From assembly GCA_032209605.1 (NCBI GenBank), contig JASFXZ010000014.1, forward strand, positions 6,034,912 through 6,098,911: a stretch of DNA of 64,000 bases, read 5' to 3'. The first letter of the stretch is position 1, and the number at the start of each line of letters is the position of its first letter. The stretch comes from Mactromeris polynyma (taxonomy: Eukaryota; Mollusca; Bivalvia; Venerida; Mactridae). Below the pieces are notes generated by a model. The model had not been told where the DNA came from. It was given only the letters and a program-made list of their open reading frames with translations, and did no database searches. A program made the position numbers and the translations under genes. Below, in pieces: positions 24,501 through 33,892 of the stretch.

Positions 24501-27500
24501 TCTGTGAGATTTGATTATGGAAATATGTGTGGAATCTGTGAGCTCAGATCATGGAAATATGTGGGGAATCTGTGAGCTTCGATCATGGAAATATGTGGGG
24601 AATCTGTGAGCTTCGATCATGGAAATATGTTGGGAATCTGTGAGATTTGATCATGGAAATATGTGTGGAATCTGTGAGCTCCGATCATGGAAATATGTGG
24701 GAAATCTGTGAGCTCCAATCATGGAAATATGAGGGGAATCTGTGAGCTCCAATCATGGAAATATGTGTGGAATCTGTGAGCTCCAATCATGGAAATATGT
24801 GGGAATCTGTGAGCTCCAATCATGGAAATATGTCGGGAATCTGTGAGCTCCAATCATGGAAATATGTCGGGAATCTGTGAGCTCCAATCATGGAAATATG
24901 TTGGGAATCTGTGAGCTCCGATCATGGAAATATGAGGGGAATCTGTGAGCTCCGATCATGGAAATATGAGGGGAATCTGTGAGCTTCGATCATGGAAATA
25001 TGTGGGAAATCTGTGAGCTTCGATCATGGAAATATGTGGGGAATCTGTGAGCTTCAATCATGGAAATATGTGGGAAATCTGTGAGCTCCGATCATGGAAA
25101 TATGAGGGGAATCTGTGAGATTTGATCATGGAAATATGTCGGGAATCTGTGAGATTTGATCATGGAAATATGTCGGGAATCTGTGAGCTTTGATCATGGA
25201 AATATGTCGGGAATCTGTGAGCTTCGATCATGGAAATATGTCAGGAATCTGTGAGATTTTATCATGGAAATATGTCAGGAATTTTTGAGATTTTATCATG
25301 GAAATATGTCGGGAATCTCTGAGATTTGATCATGGAAATATGTGGGGAAATCTGTCAGCTCCGATCATGGAAATATGTGGGGAATCTGTGAGATTTGATC
25401 ATGGAAATATGTCACAAATCTGTGAGATTTGATCATGGAAATATGTCGGGAATCTGTGAGATTTGATCATGGAATTATGTGGGAAATCTGGGAGATTTGA
25501 TCATGGAATTATGTGGGAAATATGTGAGATTTGATCATGGAATTATGTGGGAAATATGTGAGATTGATCATGGAAATCTGTGAGAAATCTGTGAACTTAG
25601 ATCAAAGAAATTATGTGGGAAATCTGTGAGCTTTGATCAAAGAATTATGTGGGAAATCTGTGAGCTTACCTCATGGAAGTGTATGAGCTATCAATAGATG
25701 AAATCCAGAATTTGCTAACAATGGGTTTTTACTGTATATTGTTGTTTGTACTGTATGATTAGTGGGACATCCCCATACTTAAACCAATCTGGAGTATATC
25801 TACTTGTACTGTATGATTAGCGGGACATCCCCATACTTAAACCAATCTGGAGTATATCTACTAGTATTGTATGATTAGCGGGACATCCCCATATTTAAAC
25901 CAATCTGGAGTATATCTACTAGTATTGTATGATTAGCGGGACATCCCCATATTTAAACCAATCTGGAGTATATCTACTAGTACTGTATGATTAGCGGGAC
26001 ATCCCCATATTTAAACCAATCTGGAGTATATCTACTAGTACTGTATGATTAGCGGGACATCCCCATATTTAAACCAATCTGGAGTATATCTACTAGTACT
26101 GTATGATTAGCGGGACATCACCATACTTAAACCAATCTGGAGTATATCTACTTGTATTGTATGATTAGCGGGACATCCCCATATTTAAACCAATCTGGAG
26201 TATATCTACTAGTATTGTCACATGATTTCATCGTTGTCTGTGCAAAAGCATTTATCCGATGGAAGTCTGTGCAATATCATTTATCAACTAGAAGTCTGTG
26301 AAATATCATGTATTACATGGAAATCTGTGATAGGTCATTTATCACCTATAATTTGTTAGCTTTCATTTATCCCTTGTGAATTGATGGGTTATCATTAATC
26401 ATATAGAAATTGTAATTTATCTCATTCTTTGAAACATCATTTATGCAAGACAAGGTAGTTTCTCCTTCTGGTGATGGGAATTAAGCACTTTGTTTGTTTT
26501 ACATATGTACTGCAATGAATATATGTATCAGACAAACTTCAGGCCAAACAAATGAATACACAGAAATTTCACCATTGGCTAGATTCACTAAAGAAGATAA
26601 ACAGTTGACGTCACTCATGTCAGTTGCCTTTGGAAGAGCTACATGTAGTTAGTACTGGTTGATAATCCAGGAATTCTAGATAAGTAAAATGATTGCTTTA
26701 ACCATAAAAAATATTGTTTATAGTAGCATTGAACCTTATGTTAATCAATCATTCAATCAATCAATCCAACCTTTGTATCCAGTCTCACTAGTGTAGCATA
26801 TTTGTATAGATGATCTTAATCAGATTGCGTTATATTTAAAATGCTATACATGTATACTTATTTTTAGGTCTGAATGTGATATTATCAATCATTTACTGAC
26901 AAGTCAAGTTCTGATGTCCCAGGCTCAGTTTTTAGAGACATTGCTTCAACTCCACCAGGCTCATACTAAGCTGGCAAGCTGGGGTGCTTCAGCTCAAACA
27001 AGGGAGGTAAGACTTGTTGTCACTTGTTTTAAGTGTCAGCTCAAATAAGGGAGGTAAGACTTGTAACTTGTTTGGGTGCTTCAGCTCAAACAAGGGAGGT
27101 AAGACCAGTTGCCACTTGATTTGGATGCTTCTGCTCAACCAATAAATGATACCTCTTAGGTATATGTCAGAATAAGTGGCTTGCTGAATTATTTTTGGTG
27201 TAAATTGTCCTGTGAGAGCTGTACAGCAGGACAGGGGTGCTGAATTATTTTTGGTGTAAATTGTCCTGTGAGAGCTGTACACCAGGACAGGGGTGCTGTC
27301 AAAATTCCGATATTGATGTGATCTTGTTTCATATCAATGTAATTTGTCTGAGTTTCAACTCCTTTGAAAGGGACCTCTGTGGTCGATTGGTTGTGATGAC
27401 TTTTTGATCATACCCAGATAATAATTACTTGTCCCTGGCATCCGGCATGTCTGTAATGTAGAAGATGTTTCAATACTACCATCTGAGATCATTGTTATCA

Positions 27501-30500
27501 AGTTTTGTTTTGATGTTTGATTTTTACCTTCTATTAATTTCAGACAACCAAAAAAGGCATGTTTGGTAGTTCTACCAAGACAGTTTCGTCATGGCCGCCA
27601 TTGTATCTCTGGTTGCTAAGATACAAAGGCTTATTAGTTGCTAAGGTAATTCATTTAAAAAATCTGCTTATTTAAAAAAATGTTCACTTGATAATTTCAA
27701 AATAAAAGATGGATGGTCATTGAGCAATTACAGTAAAACCTCAATAATACGACCACCCTGGGGACCCATGAAAACTGGTAATTTTATGGTGGTGGTCTTA
27801 ATATAGAGGTTGGATAAAGAGCAAATAGGGAAAATGGACTTGAAAATTGTGTTTTAATATTGAGGTGAGGTTTTACTGTAATTTACACAGAACCTGGATT
27901 TTTTACTCAACTTGAATCTAATATTAAAGTCTGGTGTAGTTTGCCATGAATGAAAAAACATCATCCTGTGTTTACCTGCTCACTCTATGAGTCTGTGAAG
28001 TAATCTCTTATACTTTCAGTTCAGTTTGTACTTCTACGATGTCCTTGTGCAGCAAACTACTCCATTAGACATGAAAACTTTATCTGGAAAAAATGTTGAA
28101 GATTATCATGCAAGGTGAGACAAGATTGTGTACAGTGCAATTAAGGGGTGTCACTATACGCCTGAAGCGTACCACGACATATCACAATACTTCAACAGCC
28201 CATCACATATCGATTCTCTAACCTTACCTATGACTGGAGATATTTTTTGTACTTGAACACTTACTCAACTCAAAAGTCTCTTCAAATATGTTGCAAATAT
28301 AAACATTCATAATGTAAGATAAAGCAGTAAACAATCTCATTTCACTTCTTGATTTGTTATATGAGGTTTCACGACAAGGAATAATAAGCTAAAATTAAAC
28401 AATTATCATTCTCATATCGAGACTCGTGATCAGATAATTTCATATTCTTTGAGTTTGCAGTCAGTAACTTTCTAGCAGACAGCAGGAAAAATGTACATGT
28501 ATAAAAAAGACGGTGTTTATTTCATATCGTGGTACAAAACAGTTTGGCTGCATACTGTATTGCAATATACTGATCTATCTAGACATCCCCAGTGCAGGCT
28601 GCATATTGCAATATACTGATCTATCCAGACATCCCCAGTGCAGGCTGCATATTGCAATATACTGATCTATCCAGACATCCCCAGTGCAGACTGCATATTG
28701 CAATATACTGATCTATCTAGACATCCCCAGTGCAGGCTGCATATTGCAATATACTGATCTATCTAGACATCCCCAGTGCAGGCTGCATATTGCAATATAC
28801 TAATCTATCTAGACATCCCCAGTGCAGGCTGCATATTGCAATATACTGATCTATCGTGACATCCCCAGTGCAGGCTGCATATTGCAATATACTGATCTAT
28901 CTAGACATCCCCAGTGCAGGCTGCATATTGCAATATACTGATCTATCTAGACATCCCCAGTGCAGGCTGCATATTGCAATATACTGATCTATCTAGACAT
29001 CCCCAAAGCAGGCTGCATATTGCAATATACTGATCTATCTAGACATCCCCAGTGCAGGCTGCATATTGTATTGCAATATACTGATCTATCTAGACATCCC
29101 CAGTGCAGACTGCATATTGCAATATACTGATCTATCTAGACATCCCCAGTGCAGGCTGCATATTGCAATATACTGATCTATCTAGACATCCCCAGTGCAG
29201 GCAGCATATTGCAATATACTGATCTATCGTGACATCCCCAGTGCAGGCTGCATATTGCAATATACTGATCTATCTAGACATCCCCAGTGCAGGCAGCATA
29301 TTGCAATATACTGATCTATCTAGACATCCCCAGTGCAGGCTGCATATTGCAATATACTGATCTATCTAGACATCCCCAGTGCGGGCTGCATATTGCAATA
29401 TACTGATCTATCTAGACATCCCCAGTGCAGGCAGCATATTGCAATATACTGATCTATCTAGACATCCCCAGTGCAGGCTGCATATTGCAATACATGTATA
29501 CTGATCTATCGTGACATCCCCAGTGCGGGCTGCATATTGCAATATACTAATCTATCTAGACATCCCCAGTGCAGGCTGCATATTGCAATACATGTATACT
29601 GATCTATCGTGACATCCCCAGTGCGGGCTGCATATTGCAATACATGTATACTGATCTATCGTTACATCCCCAGTGCGGGCTGCATATTGCAATACATGTA
29701 TACTGATCTATCGTTACATCCCCAGTGCGGGCTGCATATTGCAATATACTGATCAATCGTGACATCCCCAGTGCAATTTCTCTGGAGTAATACCTTGTTT
29801 GAGATAGAAAGTTTTTTTCAAAAATGCTAAACGAATATTCGAATACCTGATTTGATATTCGTTGACGTCACTAGTTTTTTTAGATGTTTTTGCTCTGGAG
29901 GGATAAATTTATAATGAAATTGTAACAAAAAAATTGAATTGGAAAAACTGATACTGTTGTTAAAGAGAGAAAGTTGCTGAAGAGAGGAGCCACTCTGTAT
30001 ATAACTCACCACCATTGGCAGTATTCACTAACTATGTATGATAATCCAGATAATGCAAGAATATATAAGAAACTTTTTAAGGACAGCAATAGGTGTCAAT
30101 TTAAACGACTGATAAATATATTTATTTTACCATTGTGGAATTTCTGTTAGTTTAAAAGGGAATGCATACATTGCTGTTAAGGCTTCACGCGTGGTAATCA
30201 TCTCCGCCTGATCACGTTATTCTTGCCTCCTGTCATTGAACATTTGTACTAGTTAGTACCCTAGGAAGCAGTCATCAAAAGCAAAAAATTGTAAGGACAT
30301 GTTGCACATTTGATTTAAAATTAATATGAATAAACTATAGAAACTAAGAGGATGGAACAAGGACCCAACATTAGAAACAAGTGGTACAGTAATGGATGTC
30401 ATTGTTGTTGGAGATTTCCATGAGAATCGTACCTACCCAACATTTAGATGAATATTTGATTATTTAATAGTTGTTTCTTATTGAGGCAAGCAAGCACATA

Positions 30501-32706
30501 AACAGGCTCCTTGTGCTCTGTCCATCTGTCCATCCGTCTGTCTGTCTGTTTGTCTCATTAGTGCTGAATGGCTGGTTGATTTCAACAAAACTTTGTGGAC
30601 AGTATCAGCATTGCATGTGTTATCAGCACTTCCTGGTTTATGGATTGAAGCACAGTTGACCCCTTGAATTTTGTAATGAAAATAGGGAGACCAGTCTACA
30701 GGCAATCTCTAGTTTAATGTAACTTTATTTAAAAAAAAAGACAAAACTATAGACTCTAGGATAGAATGTTATAGTGTGGTTCAAATCTGATTTTATTTGT
30801 GATTTTGAAAGTAATTCCATTGGGAATCATGATAATGAAAAACATCAATATAAACAATCTGGCAATCGGACATGTATGTAGCCCTGTATGTAGCCCTGTA
30901 TGTAGCCCTGTATGTAGCCCTGTATGTAGCCCTGTATGTAGCCCTGAATGTAGCCCTGTATGTAGCCCTGTAATTTATTTTTCACTTTCGAAAGGCTTGA
31001 TTAGTTGAAACTTATTCTGTAATCTGTTATAACTCAAATGTTTTGCATTTTTCAGAGTGATGGCATTTCAGAAGAAAACTGATGCCTTAAATGTATCGTT
31101 GGTTCTTGATACAGAGTGTTTGGATTATGTGTATAAGGGTCCAGGCTATCATCATCCTGACAGACAGATCGAGCAACCCAAGGGGCTGGATAGCTTTCCA
31201 GCAATTTATTCTTATCCTGGGGTAAATGTTCTTTTCAACACATTCAGTTATGATCTTCTTAACATGTTTTATGTTTTCATAACTTCGCTCATATCTCGGC
31301 CACTTGGCGATTCTGCGTTTTCTGTCAAAATCCGATATATAACGTGTTCTTCCGGTCTCCTGAATTGGCAAGTAATTCTCCGGGTTGTTGAATATACATG
31401 AAATTTTTAAAAAAACTGCTCTACTTAATGCATAATAATCTTGATTTATTTATGTTTGAAATGGTTGTATTCAGGAGTATCCAGCCAGTCATTGGCCGAA
31501 TGTTGTTATGATGCTGTCCAGTAATGATCGACCAATAGAAACTGATAAAGTCTGCTGTATATTTGACAAGGTATGATACTTGAGTTAGTACCTGTAAAAA
31601 TTCAAATCATCACTGCAAAAGATGTCTGGAAGATATATTGCTTATTTGTATATTTTTACACTGAGTGGAAATGTTATTGGGGTTAACAAGTATATCATCA
31701 TGGGGTAGCCAATCGGACAATATCTTGGCATTGTGCACCAATTAGAAGTGACCAATGAACTGTCATCTTATGTATTAAAAAAGAATTATTGTTTCTTTTG
31801 TATAGAAACTTACATTATATCGGCTATTGTTTGTTGATATTAACTTGAGATCGGTTGTAAACAAACTTCGAGGTAGTCAGCCAATGAACACCTGTTTAAC
31901 AAACAATTGACCAATAGACATTGTGAACACTACATTCAGATTTCTTAACTAATTTTGAATTGATAGTATCTCTGTTTCAGTACCAGTGTAGTATTAAATT
32001 TTGCCACCCAATCTGTATCCAGCATTGTTGTTCCTGCTACACTGCCATTCACCTGCATCAATGTCTCAATTACAAGAGCCTTGTTAAACCCTAAAATATG
32101 GATGTTAAAGAAAGGATCAGTCCTTTAATTAAGGGGGTTTCTACTCAACTTGCTACACTAAGGCACTGGAATCTGTATATTTTCACAAAATTGGGACAAA
32201 TATTAAATGGAATTATTTAGTGTATTGAAAGGATGCAAAAAGGGTAATAAAAGGGTCGTCTTTGTCTGATAATTTCGATGATGCGACAGATCGTGAAAAA
32301 CAAACAAAACTATCAATTTTATTTTATGATGTTGTATCTATGGATGCCATTTTTATCACACCCTTGATCTTGTCAAAGTCGTGCTACTGATGGACTTCTT
32401 TCTGACGTTGGCAGAAATGTAAGTGGAAGCGTAGCAGGAAGGACAACTCTGGATAGAGATTATTCGGATATTCAGCTTACTAATAATCACTATTTATTTT
32501 CTGTATTCTTGTAGGGTGTAACGAGCACTTACTTCATTACCTGTGTTGATGTGAAGATTTACATTGTCGTCGTTTATGAATGTAAAAAGTCGGAGAAGGA
32601 TTCTTATGTTAACAATTTCATGCTGGAATTAAGTTCAATGTTGCGGTGTGTGAAACATTTTGCTAGTTTGAAACCTGGCTCATGGGTCGGTGGTTCCAGG
32701 AAGTAG
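18516..32706 (+). CDS. KICS2: KICSTOR subunit 2 (KICS2, C12orf66 homologue), ten exons, complete
   Basis: KICS2, with KPTN, ITFG2 and SZT2, forms KICSTOR, which brings GATOR1 to lysosomes and so makes mTORC1 respond to amino acids. Coding exons: 18516-18650, 20090-20233, 20900-21090, 23302-23439, 26868-27006, 27544-27645, 28020-28114, 31056-31221, 31475-31570, 32515-32706. All introns are GT-AG and the phases join without a break into 465 codons (human about 445). Recognised blocks, by resemblance to the vertebrate protein: FAFDKAKELV (36-45), ELLLSHLCGQLCEYI (134-148), NFHHPILVNLKSSF (189-202), LHQAHTKLASWG, WPPLYLWLLRYKGLLVAK, DALNVSLVLD, GPGYHHP, HWPNVVMML, YECKKSEKDSYVNNF and HFASLKPGS near the C-terminus. 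This matches family DUF2003. The ATG at 18516 has a good context (GCACCATGT), and the exon begins at 18506 after TTTCAG, so there is probably an upstream 5' exon (candidate at 6158). Confidence 0.95.
18721..18884. mobile_element. MITE copy A, CAGTAAAACCTC family (KICS2 intron 1)
   Basis: Contains AATAAGACCACCTCAAAATT and ends TTGAGGTTTTACTGTATA. It is one of four related copies in the window (18721, 27731, 47337, 53637). The left terminal repeat is eroded (TTTAAACCTCAC). Confidence 0.75.
18885..19115 (+). repeat. Dispersed repeat, GGGGCCCTA..GAGGGGAAA family
   Basis: GGTGATGGGGCCCTATAAGA, then GGGGAAAATAGGGGGAA, and about 180 bp later GAGGAGAATTGGGCC. The same order occurs at 56128-56475, sharing only scattered short words. 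It may also be present, inverted and decayed, near 42570-42660. Origin unknown. Confidence 0.55.
19849..20026. repeat. 49-bp inverted repeat just upstream of KICS2 exon 2
   Basis: The arm at 19849-19897 (CCTCTTCTGTAAGTGACATT...) and the arm at 19978-20026 (its near-exact complement, ending ACTAATAGAAGAGG) are separated by 80 bp. The shared core TTTCCAGAAAATGTCACATG is perfect. The right arm ends 63 bp before the exon-2 acceptor (20089), so a hairpin could form in the pre-mRNA close to the branch-point region. Probably a MITE. Confidence 0.85.
20651..20852 (+). repeat. Dispersed ~200-bp repeat 'TTGACCC' family, copy 1
   Basis: Starts CCAGGGGTTCCATTTGACCC and ends CACC-like CCCCTAGTGATACTCCTGAT; in between lie TTCTGGCTGAAAGGTCAATT and TTTTGGCTATAAAATAGTAA. 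Related copies occur at 46141-46359 (plus), 51139-51331 (minus) and 52653-53220 (minus, expanded). The ends are weak inverted repeats (CAGGGGT / CAGGAGT). Confidence 0.8.
21401..21579. repeat. 37-bp tandem repeat, five copies
   Basis: Unit AGTCAGCCCCTTGTTAAAAC followed by TGACAGCCCTACGAGTT; starts at 21401, 21438, 21475, 21512 and 21549. The last unit is cut by the mariner insertion at its CCCTA. Confidence 0.92.
21578..22662 (-). mobile_element. Internally deleted mariner-type transposon (KICS2 intron 3)
   Basis: TIRs of 31 bp with three mismatches (CAAGGGTTGTCCTATTAAAT at 21580; its complement ends at 22660), flanked by TA on both sides (21578-21579, 22661-22662). On the minus strand an N-terminal piece of a transposase remains (ATSGKAAAHHAVMRLCVECG, then VFKWHKRF, about 22060-22220), the helix-turn-helix region of mariner transposases. 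It is followed, in another frame, by a C-terminal piece (RKFENRDEIKYAIQ, NKDWFKSVFASWMQ, about 21850-21965). The catalytic DDD/DDE region between them is missing, so the copy cannot be autonomous. It also holds a 47-bp tandem duplication (about 22383-22470). Confidence 0.9.
22663..23301. other. Remainder of KICS2 intron 3
   Basis: Contains repeated AGGAAGT/ACTTCCT words (22676-23025) and no recognised gene. A 98-codon plus frame (22827-23123) is not supported by any motif. Confidence 0.45.
23494..25680. repeat. 34-bp minisatellite in KICS2 intron 4, about 64 copies
   Basis: Unit CATGGAAATATGAGTGGAAT followed by CTGTGAGCTCCGAT. It starts about 55 bp after the exon-4 donor (23440) and grows more divergent toward its right end, where units become GATCATGGAATTATGTGGGAAAT. 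Variant types (AGCTCC, AGCTTC, AGATTT) occur in runs, showing local duplication. More decayed relatives (ATGGAAATCTGTGATAGGTC) continue at 26240-26410, beyond the 58-bp array. Confidence 0.92.
25741..26222. repeat. 58-bp minisatellite in KICS2 intron 4, eight copies
   Basis: Unit TGTATGATTAGCGGGACATC, CCCATATTTAAACCAATCTG, GAGTATATCTACTAGTAT. Copies are nearly identical. It interrupts the decayed 3' edge of the 34-bp array. Confidence 0.92.
26223..26867. other. 3' part of KICS2 intron 4
   Basis: Begins with decayed relatives of the 34-bp array; afterwards no recognised feature. The acceptor TTTTTAG ends at 26867. Confidence 0.5.
26982..27110 (+). repeat. Triplicated 5' splice-site segment of KICS2 exon 5
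   Basis: The exon end with its donor, CAGCTCAAACAAGGGAG|GTAAGAC, is present three times: donors at 27007, 27054 and 27099. The second copy has one change in the exon part (CAAATAAGGGAG). All three donors match the consensus (GAG|GTAAGA). Using the second or third would add 47 or 92 bases, shift the frame and bring in an in-frame TAA right before the second donor. The first donor is the coding one. Confidence 0.88.
27182..27293. repeat. 56-bp tandem duplication in KICS2 intron 5
   Basis: Two copies of TGCTGAATTATTTTTGGTGT...GACAGGGG, starting at 27182 and 27238, differing by one base (CAGCAGG and CACCAGG). Confidence 0.9.
27729..27880. mobile_element. MITE copy B, CAGTAAAACCTC family (KICS2 intron 6)
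   Basis: Terminal inverted repeats CAGTAAAACCTCA (27731) and TGAGGTTTTACTG (to 27878), flanked by TA (27729-27730, 27879-27880). Internal words: TACGACCACC, GGTGGTCTTAATATAGAGG. This is the best-preserved copy, 148 bp. The TA duplication suggests a Tc1/mariner-mobilised MITE. Confidence 0.88.
28135..29778. mobile_element. hAT-like MITE carrying a 46-bp array (KICS2 intron 7)
   Basis: An 8-bp direct repeat GTGCAATT flanks the element (28135-28142 and 29771-29778), the duplication length of hAT elements. The ends AAGGGGTGTCAC and TGGGGATGTCAC (complement of the right end) match at 9 of 12 positions. From about 28550 to 29750 the element is a tandem array of 46 bp (GCATATTGCAATATACTGAT, then CTATCTAGACATCCCCAGTGCAGGCT), about 26 copies. 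Each unit contains the right element end (GACATCCCCA) plus AGTGCA, the first bases of the target duplication, so the array arose from the junction of the element with its flank. The element starts 20 bp after the exon-7 donor. Confidence 0.82.
29779..31055. other. Remainder of KICS2 intron 7
   Basis: Holds a short TCTG microsatellite (about 30518-30556), a 12-bp array at 30869-30972 and a CGAATATTCGAATA word shared with 19420-19440. No gene recognised. Confidence 0.55.
30869..30972. repeat. 12-bp minisatellite, about eight copies
   Basis: TATGTAGCCCTG repeated in tandem with one variant (GAATGTAGCCCTG). Confidence 0.93.
31571..32514. other. KICS2 intron 9
   Basis: 944 bp between GTATGA and TTGTAG. 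No recognisable element apart from an AT-rich composition. Confidence 0.6.
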
Positions 32707-33825
32707 CGGTGGATAGTTATGTTATATCATATTTGACATTGTCATGATTTTTGTAAATTGCCGATGTGCCTCCTTCATTATTGGTGTGCTATTTAGATAT
32801 TCATCAGAGCCTTGATGTCAAACACAACTACAGCAGTCACAACTAAGCATATTTAAAACTGTCATCATGTGATGAGATGTCTTCAATTTATGAGCACCTG
32901 TCAGATGCAATGTGGAAGATCGACAGTCACCAAATGTAAACAAACACGATAACTTTGGTTAAACTAACGGGTTGACAAGATAAGAATTTACTGTTTTTTG
33001 AGTTGATACTGATTCTTCTGAACTTCGATTGGAGAGTATTAGTGCATAAAATAAGATTTAGGGTATACTTAAATATGGGAATATTCTGGATAATGCAGAT
33101 GTTTTGAAAACATTGAATTTACAACCCTTATGGGACTTTAAAGGTGTTTATTCCACATGTTTAAATTTGTTGTTGATTCGCAACTTTCATTTTTTGTTAA
33201 ATTCTGAATCATGATGTACGTACAATACAATAGTGTTCTGCTATTGAAAAAGAGTAGCTGTGAGTAGTTGAATACCATATCCGTTTTCATGTTATTATTT
33301 TGTGGGAAAACTGGACTTACTGTCAGAAGTTAGGGAAGTATCTGAACAGATTATGTGTGTATGGTGTCTTGATCATTATTATTGACTTTCAGAATTTTTG
33401 ATGGCTGAATTTGATTTTGTGAGAATGGTCGACTTTTAATATTTTTGTGACGGACTCTATTTAAAAATTTAACAAAAACGATTTTATGGGTTCATTATTC
33501 CCATTGCCCCAATGAATGTTTGAATGTCACTTATCTCGTTAAAAAACTCATTCATGCTCTTTTGTCAAGATAACTGTCATATTTATACCATAACCTAGAA
33601 ATTCATATTGTTCCGTAAATATAGACAGAACAGTTTATAAAACTCTCACTTATTTTGCGATTATTAAATGTCCCCAGAGTATACCTAGATGGTCAAACTT
33701 CTGATATTTACAATTTGAAACATGAGAGTTGTTTCTAGTCATATTTTGTTATGTTTTTTGTATGTCTTGTTTGTTTGACGTTGATGCAAAATGAACATTA
33801 AATAAAAAGAAAACAGTTTGCCTTT
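32707..33825 (+). other. KICS2: Probable 3' UTR of KICS2
   Basis: The stop TAG ends at 32706. The first well-placed polyadenylation signal AATAAA is at 33801-33806, followed by A-rich and TTTGTAATTT sequence. The sequence between is AT-rich and unique. The end is inferred; earlier non-canonical sites cannot be excluded. Confidence 0.5.
33801..33806 (+). terminator. KICS2: Candidate polyadenylation signal of KICS2
   Basis: AATAAA in the context ATTAAATAAAAAGAAAAC, about 1.1 kb after the stop codon, just before the 31-bp array. Confidence 0.45.
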
Positions 33826-33892
33826 TCAATTTTGTAATTTCTTTTCCTTGCAGTTATTCATTTCAAACAAATTAGTATCACAATTGCATGAT

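Noticed and set aside
23494..25680. CRISPR-like array
   Set aside because: There are no unique spacers between repeats; the whole unit repeats, and the surroundings are an animal gene intron.
31087..31371. 94-codon minus-strand open frame
   Set aside because: It is the antisense shadow of KICS2 exon 8 and its donor region.
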